From NCBI GenBank assembly GCA_016788685.1, contig JAEUSS010000422.1:1-6608 (forward strand): 6,608 nt of DNA. Reading direction: 5' to 3'. Both the position numbers and the translations under genes were made by a program. The DNA comes from Prolixibacteraceae bacterium. GTDB taxonomy: Bacteria > Bacteroidota > Bacteroidia > Bacteroidales > Prolixibacteraceae. This document shows, one piece after another, positions 1 through 6,364 of this stretch; position 1 is the stretch's first letter, and every line of letters starts with the position of its first letter. Below the pieces are notes generated by a model that saw only the letters and a list, made by a program, of their open reading frames with translations, made no database searches and was not told the DNA's origin.

Positions 1-462
1 AGCTTTTACTTTCTGATCATCAAACACGAGATCACGGGTTGAGCATGCATCTGAAATCAGTGTGCACGAATAGCCCAGATCGGCAGCCGCCCGGGTTGTC
101 GTATCGATGCACATGTGGCTCATGGCACCGCAAATTACCAAATCAGATGTATTTAATGCTTGCAGATGGCTCAGCAGCGAGGTGTTACGAAAACTATTGG
201 GAAAGTTCTTTGTAATCAAGGTTTCGTTGGGTAAAGGGCAAACGGATTCATGAATTTCAGCACCTCTGGTTCCGGGTATAAAAAAGCTTGCATTGGGCTT
301 CACGGCCAGGTGCTGGATGAAAATAACCGGCCAGTTGTTGTTCCTGAAATGAGAAAGCAGCTTTTGAGCATTGTCGGCCGCTTGGTTCATTCCTGCGAGT
401 TCCATATTTCCGCCCGGGAAATAATCATTTTGAATATCAATTAGTAAAAGAGTCGGTTTCAT
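1..462 (-). CDS. Isochorismatase-family cysteine hydrolase (N-terminal 154 residues, 3' end outside window)
   Basis: Reading leftward from an ATG at 462, the frame stays open to the window edge and gives 154 residues; the family is usually about 180-200 residues, so only the last few dozen are missing. The protein opens with LLLIDIQNDYF, whose Asp9 is the expected catalytic acid. Lys85 in LITKNFPNSF and Cys118 in GAMSHMCIDTTTRAA complete the Asp-Lys-Cys triad, and the G-A-M stretch just before the cysteine is where the family has its cis-peptide. There is no signal peptide, so it is presumably cytosolic. The family hydrolyses C-N or ether bonds in small molecules (nicotinamide, isochorismate, carbamoyl compounds, biuret and others), and the substrate cannot be read from this sequence. 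The gene lies 63 bp after the comA-like gene on the same strand, but a strong terminator separates them. No clear ribosome-binding site or promoter is visible in the short gap. Confidence 0.93.
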   Translation of the reverse strand, partial: MKPTLLLIDIQNDYFPGGNMELAGMNQAADNAQKLLSHFRNNNWPVIFIQHLAVKPNASFFIPGTRGAEIHESVCPLPNETLITKNFPNSFRNTSLLSHLQALNTSDLVICGAMSHMCIDTTTRAAADLGYSCTLISDACSTRDLVFDDQKVKA

Positions 463-486
463 GGGCCTGGATTGACGGGTGAATGC

Positions 487-518
487 AAAAAAGGTGGCCT
501 TTTCAGACCACCTTTTTT
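487..518 (-). terminator. Rho-independent terminator after the comA-like gene
   Basis: An 11-bp perfect stem (AAAAAAGGTGG at 487-497 with CCACCTTTTTT at 508-518) can be extended inward past one C-A mismatch by two more pairs, closing a TTTC tetraloop. It starts 8 bp beyond the comA-like stop codon, and on the minus strand it ends in six T. The flanking A and T runs make it symmetric, so it could also act on plus-strand transcripts, but no plus-strand gene ends here. The next minus-strand ATG is only 24 bp further on. Confidence 0.9.
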
Positions 519-525
519 ACTCTTT

Positions 526-1305
526 TCATATGTCCCAATTGTGAATACAAGGCAAAAAAGAAAGTAGCGTATCGCCACGCAATCCGAGCCGGAGTGTTTC
601 AAGCGGGATGATTTCGTTGGTAGCAATATTCCCCAGGTTAACGTTTGGACCTAAAAGCTTGATAAACCATACTTGTTGGTTTTTTAAAGGAGCTTCCCAA
701 AGAATATCATCCGGGTTCAGCGCTTTTTTGATGGCCAGGATCAATTCAAAATTGGCAGAGCCATCATCGTTATAAATTCCCATATTGCCGCTTTCACGCG
801 CCTCTGCGATGACCTTCCACGCACCTGCATTCAGCTCTGTTTTCATAAAGGAAATCCATTTTTCGTTCGAAATCTCTTTTCCTTTAAGCTTGCTGCCGAC
901 TTCAGACAATACGGTGTAGTTCTTACTCAGACTGGCGATATATTCGCATTTCAGCTCGTGATCAAGTTCCATAACCCCATCGGAAACTTCTACCATTTCC
1001 ATTTCAAATTCATCCAGGTAACGGCGATAATCATCGAGCATGTTACGAACAGCAAATGCTTCGAAGAGTGTCCCTCCGAAATAGGGTTTGAGGCCGGCTG
1101 ATTTGTAGAGCCTAATCTTTTCGTGAAGGCGGTTGGTGATGATCGATGTTCCAAATCCTAATTTGATCAGGTCGCAGTAGGGCGCTGAGATATCGCATAA
1201 ATCCTCAGCTTCGCGTAAGCTTAACCCTTTGTCCATAACCATTGTCAGTCCACTTTCTCGGGGTTGAACCGGTCGTTCGGGTACGTGTGGCAATCGAAAA
1301 TTCAT
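526..1305 (-). CDS. comA: Phosphosulfolactate synthase (ComA family)
   Basis: This 259-residue protein matches the phosphosulfolactate synthase family along its whole length. Family members add sulfite to phosphoenolpyruvate to give (2R)-3-phosphosulfolactate, the first step of the PEP route to coenzyme M in methanogens and of sulfolactate formation in Bacillus. Motifs seen in order are RPVQPRESGLTMVMDKGLS (11-29), DLIKLGFGTS (45-54), YFGGTLFEA (75-83), VEVSDG (105-110), LSEVG (133-137), NAGAWKVIAEARESG (159-173), EAPLKNQQVWFI (204-215), GPNVNLGNI (219-227) and LETLRLGLRGDT (235-246). These are the expected TIM-barrel strand and loop blocks. The frame is open upstream to 1413, but those 36 extra residues overlap the TPR gene and look unlike the family; ATG 1305 gives the usual N-terminus and sits 4 bp after the TPR stop. 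There is no signal peptide. The comB and comC partners are not in the window, so the end product is unknown. The symbol here is the coenzyme M gene, not the competence regulator of the same name. Confidence 0.93.
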   Translation of the reverse strand: MNFRLPHVPERPVQPRESGLTMVMDKGLSLREAEDLCDISAPYCDLIKLGFGTSIITNRLHEKIRLYKSAGLKPYFGGTLFEAFAVRNMLDDYRRYLDEFEMEMVEVSDGVMELDHELKCEYIASLSKNYTVLSEVGSKLKGKEISNEKWISFMKTELNAGAWKVIAEARESGNMGIYNDDGSANFELILAIKKALNPDDILWEAPLKNQQVWFIKLLGPNVNLGNIATNEIIPLETLRLGLRGDTLLSFLPCIHNWDI

Positions 1306-1309
1306 TGGT

Positions 1310-2728
1310 TTAAAATTTCGTTGTTTGGTATTGTGTGATAAGTTTTTTAATTGACTCGATTTTGGAGGCTTCGGGATAAAACTCGAAGAGTTCATTTTGT
1401 TTGCTGTAGTCAATTTTCAACGCTTTCTCGAAATGGCAGACAGCTTCCAACTCTTCATTCTTGTCAAGCAGATAAGCGGTTAATCGGTAGTTCAGAAAGG
1501 CATTGGACTTGTTGATTTTATTGGCTGTTTTCAATACCTCGATGGCCCGGTCGGTGTCATCCATATCATAAAACATCTCGGAGTACGCAAGCCAGTTTTC
1601 AATGTTTTCCGGATCGAGCATAGTCGCCATCTCAAACGAGTCAATAGCTTCTTTCGTCTGATTAAGCTCGGCATGAACTTTGGCATCCATTGCCCAGAAA
1701 TCTGAGTTGTCTTCTTCTAACTTAATTGCTTTTTGGAAAAAAGTCTGCGCTTCGGTTAATTGGCCTTCAGACCACATGATTAATCCAGAGCCGTACCAGG
1801 CACTCGAATTGGAACTGTTCAGACGGATAGCCTTCTGGTAATTGAGCAGAGCGTCATCATATTTGTCTGAATTCAGGTAGCACTCAGCCAGGTAACAATA
1901 GGCGTCATCGTTTTCTTTGTCGAGCAGGAGGTATTCCTGATAACATTCAATCGCTTCTTCAAACTGGTTATTGTTTGCCAGGGCATTAGCCTTATTGAAA
2001 TGGGCATGCAAAAAGTCTTCATTCAGCACAATGGCATAATCGTAGGCTTTGATGGCTTTATCAAACATTCCCATGCGGTTGTAGGTAATCCCGATGTTAT
2101 ACCATACCGAGTGATTAAACGGATCGATATTCAGGTATTTGTCGTAATACTCGATGCTTTTTTCAAACTGCGAATCTTTGTCGTAGTAATAGCCCAGTTC
2201 GTAAAGTACAATTTCGTTTTTTGGATTTGCCGCAGCGGCTTTTTCGAGGTATTTTATGGCCAAAGCTGTTTCTCCGGACTGCCCGAATGAAATACCGATG
2301 TTGTAAAGTGTCTCATCAATATCGTCTATGGGCATTTTCAGGGCATGCTCAAAAGCTTCAACGGCTTTGCTTACGTCACCCAGCAAATTAAGTGCTCCGC
2401 CTTTAGTCAAAAGCAGATCGGGATTGTTTGTTTCAATTTTCTCTGCCATGCTGAGCAAGTCAAGGCATTCCTCCAGCTTGCCTTCGTGCATAAGCACCTG
2501 AGCCTGACGAATTTTGATAGAAATAGCTGTTGGATGAAGCCTGAGTCCCGTTTCAACTGCCTTTTTTGCAAGCTTAATCCGGCCATCTTCCAAAAAGTGA
2601 TCAACAATCCCCTCCACCTCAAATACATCAAAGTACTTTGAAGTATCACTCTTCACCATTTTTCTGAAACGTGCTACCGCCTCTTGAAAATCATCCTCTT
2701 CAAAATTATCTCTGGCGTCCTCGTTCAT
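1310..2728 (-). CDS. Tetratricopeptide-repeat protein, about 12 TPR units
   Basis: The 472-residue protein is built almost entirely of 34-residue TPR units in exact register from about residue 35 to 443. Clear units begin near 104, 138, 172, 206, 240, 274, 308, 342, 376 and 410, with two more degenerate units at about 35 and 69. Typical TPR positions are filled, for example W/Y-Y-N-I-G in helix A, A-I/A-L plus aromatic in helix B, and D/N-P or similar turns. An acidic N-terminus (NEDARDNFEEDDF) and a C-terminal helix (about 444-472) cap the solenoid. There is no signal peptide or membrane segment, so it is probably cytosolic, and no enzymatic domain is seen; binding of partner proteins is the expected role. 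It lies 48 bp after the DUF4301 gene and 4 bp before the comA-like gene, so it is very likely co-transcribed and translationally coupled with the latter. The partner cannot be named from sequence. Confidence 0.93.
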   Translation of the reverse strand: MNEDARDNFEEDDFQEAVARFRKMVKSDTSKYFDVFEVEGIVDHFLEDGRIKLAKKAVETGLRLHPTAISIKIRQAQVLMHEGKLEECLDLLSMAEKIETNNPDLLLTKGGALNLLGDVSKAVEAFEHALKMPIDDIDETLYNIGISFGQSGETALAIKYLEKAAAANPKNEIVLYELGYYYDKDSQFEKSIEYYDKYLNIDPFNHSVWYNIGITYNRMGMFDKAIKAYDYAIVLNEDFLHAHFNKANALANNNQFEEAIECYQEYLLLDKENDDAYCYLAECYLNSDKYDDALLNYQKAIRLNSSNSSAWYGSGLIMWSEGQLTEAQTFFQKAIKLEEDNSDFWAMDAKVHAELNQTKEAIDSFEMATMLDPENIENWLAYSEMFYDMDDTDRAIEVLKTANKINKSNAFLNYRLTAYLLDKNEELEAVCHFEKALKIDYSKQNELFEFYPEASKIESIKKLITQYQTTKF

Positions 2729-2748
2729 ATCTTCACATTAAAAGGTTG

Positions 2749-2756
2749 CAAATTTA
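2749..2756 (-). promoter_or_regulatory. Possible -7 element (TAnnTTTG) for the TPR-comA pair
   Basis: On the minus strand this reads TAAATTTG, an exact match to the Bacteroidota -7 consensus TAnnTTTG, 20 bp before the TPR start codon. No TTTG is seen at the usual 18-20 bp upstream spacing; the nearest is only 11 bp away, so the -33 box is poor. It could be an internal promoter for TPR-comA in addition to transcription from the DUF4301 gene, or chance in AT-rich DNA. Confidence 0.3.
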
Positions 2757-2776
2757 AGAATACTTTTCAAATTGAG

Positions 2777-4318
2777 TCATTTTGTCTGATGCTCTTTTCT
2801 TAACAGGTCTGTTACAGTCTTTACCGGATTAAAGGTTTCGATCGGAACTTCAACGAAAAGCGTGTTCCAGTCGGCCATCGAACCGTTCCACAATCCCGGC
2901 CATTCCTGGGCTCTAATTTCTTTTCCATCTTTCGATTTTGATGAAATAAATCCAGTTTCAGGATCACTGAACTCCAAAAGGTTGTATTTTTCTCCTCGGT
3001 AGTTTTTTACAGCACAAACCAGGTCGACCGGATTAAAGTGGCTTGCTTTCCCGGCGATGGCCGCCTGTTCAGGATCGTTAAAATCAATTTGCGAACTTTC
3101 AACAATTTGCAGCGAAACCGAATGATCGCTGTTTCGTGCAAAGAAAGGGCCACCTCCAGGTTCTCCCTGATTTTTCACCATGCCGCAAACCCGGATCGGG
3201 CGGTTAAATTTTTTTACCAAATAGTGATAAAGCTCTTCTTTTTCGCTGTAATATAAACTATGCGAAGGCGTAATATGCAAGACGTTTTCAAGGTAATTGA
3301 CAGCTTCGGTATAAAAATCGCTCTCCAACCTACTTGGATGATGCTCTTCCAGCATTTGCTGGTAATGGAAAATTTGCTTCTGAAGGCTCAGTAAAACTCC
3401 CGCCAGCGCTTTCTTGTATTCGATGGTCGGTTTATGGAACTGGTGAGGGACGACATTGTCGATGTTTTTAATGAAAATTAAATCCGCATCCTGCTCATTC
3501 AGATTTTTGAGCAATGCCCCGTGTCCGGCCGGACTGAAATACAGGCTACCGTCATTATTCCTGAATGGTTGGTTATCCGTGGTAACTGCAATAACATCAG
3601 TCGAGGGGCTTTGCTGTGAAAAACTGATGTGGAAAGTAACACCGAGCAGTTCTTCATACTTTTGTCTGACCTCACTGGCAAACGCCTCAAACAAATGCTG
3701 GTGATCGGTAGAAACGGTAAAATGAACGTTGACAGATGACTGACGGTCTTTTGCGTACAGAGCACCTTCACACAAGTGTTCCTCCAACGGAGTCCGGCTA
3801 CAATCGCCGTATTTATGAAATTTAAGTAAACCTTTCGGTAAATTACTGTAATTGAGCCCGGAGGGATAAAGTAAGTTTTCAAATATCCTCAAAGCGGGCA
3901 TGTCCCGGATATTTTCATTCTTTTGGGCTGCCGCTTCTTTCAAATCCTCATAAAACGCGAATTGCTTCAGTCGCTCCAGGAACAACGCAACTTCTTTGTG
4001 ACTCAAGGTTACATCATCAGTTTTTCCGTTTTTCAGAGCCTCCAGTGCCGAAAAGACGGGTTTGAACATGCGGCTTGCAGCTCCTGATGCCGGTACAAAT
4101 TTTAATGGTTTTAGCCCTTTTGAAACGTTGTCCTCATAAAGAGAAATATATTTAAGCTTTTCGTTTTCAGATAATTTAATTATTCCATGGTAACTGGTAG
4201 CAGCCTCAATCAATTTCATGTGCGGAAATCCGGTCTTGTAGTATTCAATCTGTTGCTTAACAACTTCAAACTGGCTTCCTCTGGCGGTAATTTGGCTGAT
4301 ATCTTCAGAATTAAACAT
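2777..4318 (-). CDS. DUF4301 family protein, possible UDP-sugar-pyrophosphorylase-like nucleotidyltransferase
   Basis: The 513-residue protein matches DUF4301, a family of roughly 500-520 residues known mainly from Bacteroidota and without a proven function. Conserved-looking blocks are KFVPASGAASRMFKP (73-87), FSPAGHGALLKNLNE (261-275), DLIFIKNIDNVVPH (279-292), RVCGMVKNQGEPGGGPFFAR (376-395), GKASHFNPVDLVC (423-435) and QEWPGLWNGSMADWNTLFVE (471-490). The first three resemble, in order, the glycine-rich nucleotide loop, the P-P-G-H-G stretch and the N-x-D-N strand of eukaryotic-type UTP-sugar-1-phosphate uridylyltransferases. This is my reading by eye, not a database result. There is no signal peptide or membrane segment, so it is cytosolic. 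ATG 4318 is the first start in the frame and gives a full-length product. It is the first gene of the leftward cluster, 48 bp before the TPR gene. Its function is unproven, and a sugar-activating role is inference. Confidence 0.9.
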   Translation of the reverse strand: MFNSEDISQITARGSQFEVVKQQIEYYKTGFPHMKLIEAATSYHGIIKLSENEKLKYISLYEDNVSKGLKPLKFVPASGAASRMFKPVFSALEALKNGKTDDVTLSHKEVALFLERLKQFAFYEDLKEAAAQKNENIRDMPALRIFENLLYPSGLNYSNLPKGLLKFHKYGDCSRTPLEEHLCEGALYAKDRQSSVNVHFTVSTDHQHLFEAFASEVRQKYEELLGVTFHISFSQQSPSTDVIAVTTDNQPFRNNDGSLYFSPAGHGALLKNLNEQDADLIFIKNIDNVVPHQFHKPTIEYKKALAGVLLSLQKQIFHYQQMLEEHHPSRLESDFYTEAVNYLENVLHITPSHSLYYSEKEELYHYLVKKFNRPIRVCGMVKNQGEPGGGPFFARNSDHSVSLQIVESSQIDFNDPEQAAIAGKASHFNPVDLVCAVKNYRGEKYNLLEFSDPETGFISSKSKDGKEIRAQEWPGLWNGSMADWNTLFVEVPIETFNPVKTVTDLLRKEHQTK

Positions 4319-4360
4319 AGCAGCAGTTTAGTGTTTTTTAAATTTAGGAAATCGTTCAGA

Positions 4361-4392
4361 CAAAAAATACTGATTGATCCGTTTGCAGCAAA
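4361..4392 (-). promoter_or_regulatory. Candidate promoter for the DUF4301 gene
   Basis: On the minus strand TTTG (4392-4389) is followed after 19 bp by TATTTTTTG (4369-4361). This is the Bacteroidota -33/-7 arrangement except that the -7 box has one extra T compared with TAnnTTTG. Transcription would begin near 4355, giving a leader of about 37 nt before the ATG at 4318. A second weaker -7 candidate, TAAATTTA, lies at 4344-4337 closer to the gene. Confidence 0.4.
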
Positions 4393-4575
4393 AAGTTATA
4401 AACTTGTTTTTAACAAATCAGGCTCCGGCAAGCTGGAGGTAAGTCATTGTTTTATTGCAATTTGGGTTGTTTGTTAGTGTTTTTTATTTCTATTTTTCGT
4501 TTTGTTCCGTTATTTCCGGAAAATGCAGGTTGTTTTTCGATGGCTGATTTTTGCCTTGCTGCCGGCTCTTCTGGT

Positions 4576-4605
4576 TTTGGAAGCCAGGAAAATGAGCTAC
4601 TTTTG
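4576..4605 (+). promoter_or_regulatory. Bacteroidota-type promoter (TTTG-N18-TACTTTTG) for the yhcC-like gene
   Basis: A -33 TTTG at 4576-4579 and a perfect TAnnTTTG -7 box (TACTTTTG) at 4598-4605 are separated by 18 bp, close to the spacing used by the primary sigma factor of Bacteroides-type bacteria. The box ends 23 bp before the ATG at 4629, predicting a short leader of roughly 15-18 nt. No Shine-Dalgarno sequence follows, which is usual in this phylum. Confidence 0.7.
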
Positions 4606-4628
4606 TCGTTTCTGAAAAACATTTTCTG

Positions 4629-5567
4629 ATGAGCCGATTTCTGTGGGGGAGTAATAAAAGGTACAACGATTTTTCCGGGCATTTCCGGCGAAAATTCAAC
4701 GGGCGCGTGCAAAAAATCTCTATTGATGCGGGGTTTTCATGTCCTAATCGCGACGGGCTGAAAGGGACCGGAGGCTGTTCGTATTGCAATAACCGTACGT
4801 TTTCTCCTGAATATTGCAATTTGGAGAAAAGTGTTACCAGCCAATTGAAAGAGGGAATTGATTTTTTCTCAGGAAAGTATAAAACGATGAAATATCTGGC
4901 TTATTTCCAGTCGTACAGCAATACTTATGCGCCGCTGGAGAACCTGAAAGCCCTTTATGAAGAAGCTCTTTCTCATCCTGAAGTCGTTGGACTGGTGATT
5001 GCAACCCGCCCGGATTGTGTCGACGCTGAAATTCTGGATTACCTGCAAACTTTGGCGGAGGATTATTACGTCATGGTTGAATTCGGAGTTGAATCGCATA
5101 AAAACGAGAGCCTCGACCGCATGAATCGCGGACATCATTTTGAAGAGTCGGTGTGGGCGCTGACAGAAACAGCCAGGCGAAACATCCACAATTGTGCACA
5201 CCTGATTTTAGGTTTACCTGGCGAAACAGAGGCCGACTGGCTTGATCAGGCAAACGTAATCTCGCAGTTGCCCGTCGAAAACCTGAAACTGCATCAACTT
5301 CAGATTCATAAAGGAACCCGGATGTACCAGGAGTATCTTCAGCGTGAAGCCGATTTTAACATGTTTACGGTTGACGAGTATCTGGATTTGACTGTCAAAT
5401 ACCTGGAATTACTCAATCCGGGTATTATTGTTGAGCGGTTTGTGAGTGAGGCCCCGGATGCACTTTTGGTTGCACCTCGCTGGGGCCTGAAAAATTTTGA
5501 ATTTACAGCCCGTCTTGAAAAGCTGCTGGAAAAAAGAGATACGTGGCAGGGACGGCTGTTCCGCTAA
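4629..5567 (+). CDS. TIGR01212 / YhcC-family radical SAM protein
   Basis: The 312-residue length fits the family (E. coli YhcC is about the same). Near the N-terminus the block KISIDAGFSCPNRDG leads into C38-x11-C50-x2-C53, the cysteine set expected to hold the SAM-binding [4Fe-4S] cluster; the spacing differs from the classic CxxxCxxC and is typical of this family. Further family blocks are YFQSYSNTYAP (92-102), IATRPDC (124-130), VEFGVES (150-156), MNRGH (165-169), LILGLPGE (192-199), LHQLQIHKGT (221-230) and FVSEAP (271-276). It should be a cytosolic, Elp3-like radical SAM enzyme; to my knowledge the substrate is not established. ATG 4629 gives the expected N-terminus and follows a good promoter. 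It is the only rightward gene in the window, a single-gene unit whose stop abuts that of the convergent lipoprotein gene with no visible terminator between them. Confidence 0.95.
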   Translation: MSRFLWGSNKRYNDFSGHFRRKFNGRVQKISIDAGFSCPNRDGLKGTGGCSYCNNRTFSPEYCNLEKSVTSQLKEGIDFFSGKYKTMKYLAYFQSYSNTYAPLENLKALYEEALSHPEVVGLVIATRPDCVDAEILDYLQTLAEDYYVMVEFGVESHKNESLDRMNRGHHFEESVWALTETARRNIHNCAHLILGLPGETEADWLDQANVISQLPVENLKLHQLQIHKGTRMYQEYLQREADFNMFTVDEYLDLTVKYLELLNPGIIVERFVSEAPDALLVAPRWGLKNFEFTARLEKLLEKRDTWQGRLFR

Positions 5568-6329
5568 TCAGTTCTGAGCAATCTGGCTTCCGAAGACCCG
5601 TTTTAAAAGCACGGTTACCCTGGCATTGGCGTTAGTACGGATATCTTTTTCACGCTCCTCAATTTTCAGAAATAAACCGTTTAATGCCTGTTGCAGCAGG
5701 TAGTCTTCCAATTTAACGTTCACGGTTTTCATGCCTGAAATTTTTCCGACAGATGTGCCGGCAATCTTGTTCCACTGACTGGTTAATTCATTCCACGATT
5801 GCTGGGTAGATATGCCTGCCACCAGGTTTTTATTCAACGACTCCCGAATCTTCGGACGATAAAGCTCGCCCAGTTGTCGGGCTGTTTTCGACTTGAAATA
5901 CTGTGTTGCAGCATTATCCGGACCTCTCAGAATCTGTAAGGCATCGGTAAAGGTCATTTCTCTGACACTGTTTACAAAAATGGGCTTTGCACCTTTGGCG
6001 GCATCTTCTGCCGCACGGTTGATCCGAACAATAACATCATCAACCAGTTTTGCTCCTCCCGGAATTTTTGACAGATTTTCAGTAATTGTTTTTGCTTCAG
6101 GCGGAAGTAAAATCTTAATGGCTTGATCTTTTAGGTACCCGTCGACAGCTGACAAACGGTTGACCGAACTGTCCGTTCCGACCAGAAGAGCGTCTTTCAG
6201 CCCTCCGACGATTTCGGCATTGGTTAGGGGCAGTGTCTGACCTGCAGATTGCGCAATCTGGCTCAGTTCGGCGCATGAACTTAATACAAACAGTGATACT
6301 GCCAGAAAAGTGATTTTCATTTTATGCAT
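5568..6329 (-). CDS. DUF4197 domain lipoprotein
   Basis: With ATG 6329 the product has 253 residues. It begins with a short lipoprotein signal, MHKMKITFLAVSLFVLSSC, with an LSSC lipobox and Cys19 as the lipidated residue, so it should be anchored in the cell envelope. From about residue 35 to the end it matches DUF4197, with LKDAL (44-48), IKILLPPEA (71-79), INRAAEDAA (103-111), a MTFTDALQILRGPDNAAT block (125-142) followed by YF, and a C-terminal GLFLKIEEREKDIR segment. The family is of unknown function; it is mostly helical and without recognisable catalytic residues. The frame is open upstream to a TTG at 6362, but that extension puts charged residues ahead of the signal peptide and is unlikely; ATG 6320 (starting MKITF) is also possible. 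It lies 35 bp after the ygiQ-like stop on the same strand and may be co-transcribed with it. Confidence 0.9.
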   Translation of the reverse strand: MHKMKITFLAVSLFVLSSCAELSQIAQSAGQTLPLTNAEIVGGLKDALLVGTDSSVNRLSAVDGYLKDQAIKILLPPEAKTITENLSKIPGGAKLVDDVIVRINRAAEDAAKGAKPIFVNSVREMTFTDALQILRGPDNAATQYFKSKTARQLGELYRPKIRESLNKNLVAGISTQQSWNELTSQWNKIAGTSVGKISGMKTVNVKLEDYLLQQALNGLFLKIEEREKDIRTNANARVTVLLKRVFGSQIAQN

Positions 6330-6364
6330 GATGGTGTAAATAATTTCTTTTCTTGAGAACAAAC

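Larger units (their letters stand above)
4319..4628. other. Divergent intergenic region between the DUF4301 and yhcC-like genes
   Basis: This 310-bp stretch separates two divergently transcribed genes and holds a promoter candidate for each (see separate entries). Its middle (about 4440-4515) is very T-rich on the plus strand. A small imperfect hairpin, CTCCGG at 4423-4428 with CTGGAG at 4433-4438 and one G-T pair, is not followed by a T run and is not convincing as a terminator. I see no tRNA, riboswitch or credible protein gene. Short open frames exist here but lack support. Confidence 0.7.

Noticed and set aside
250..444. Plus-strand 64-codon frame inside the left-edge gene
   Set aside because: It is antisense to the isochorismatase-family coding region, which carries the full catalytic triad; the frame is a shadow of that gene.
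1306..1413. N-terminal extension of the comA-like frame up to an ATG at 1413
   Set aside because: The 36 extra residues overlap the C-terminal coding region of the TPR gene, are rich in Ser, Lys and Asn, and do not resemble the ComA N-terminus; ATG 1305 fits the family and the 4-bp operon spacing.
4423..4438. Small inverted repeat CTCCGG / CTGGAG as a terminator or operator
   Set aside because: Six pairs including a G-T wobble, a four-base loop and no T tract on either side; too weak to call.
4452..4819. Minus-strand open frames of 86 and 109 codons across the start of the yhcC-like gene
   Set aside because: They lie largely antisense to the well-supported radical SAM N-terminus and to the intergenic promoter, are low in complexity (rich in Lys, Pro, Asn, Gln), and match no family I recognise.
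6330..6362. TTG start at 6362 for the DUF4197 lipoprotein
   Set aside because: It would place 11 residues including charged ones ahead of a normal lipoprotein signal peptide; the ATG at 6329 (or 6320) gives a typical signal sequence.
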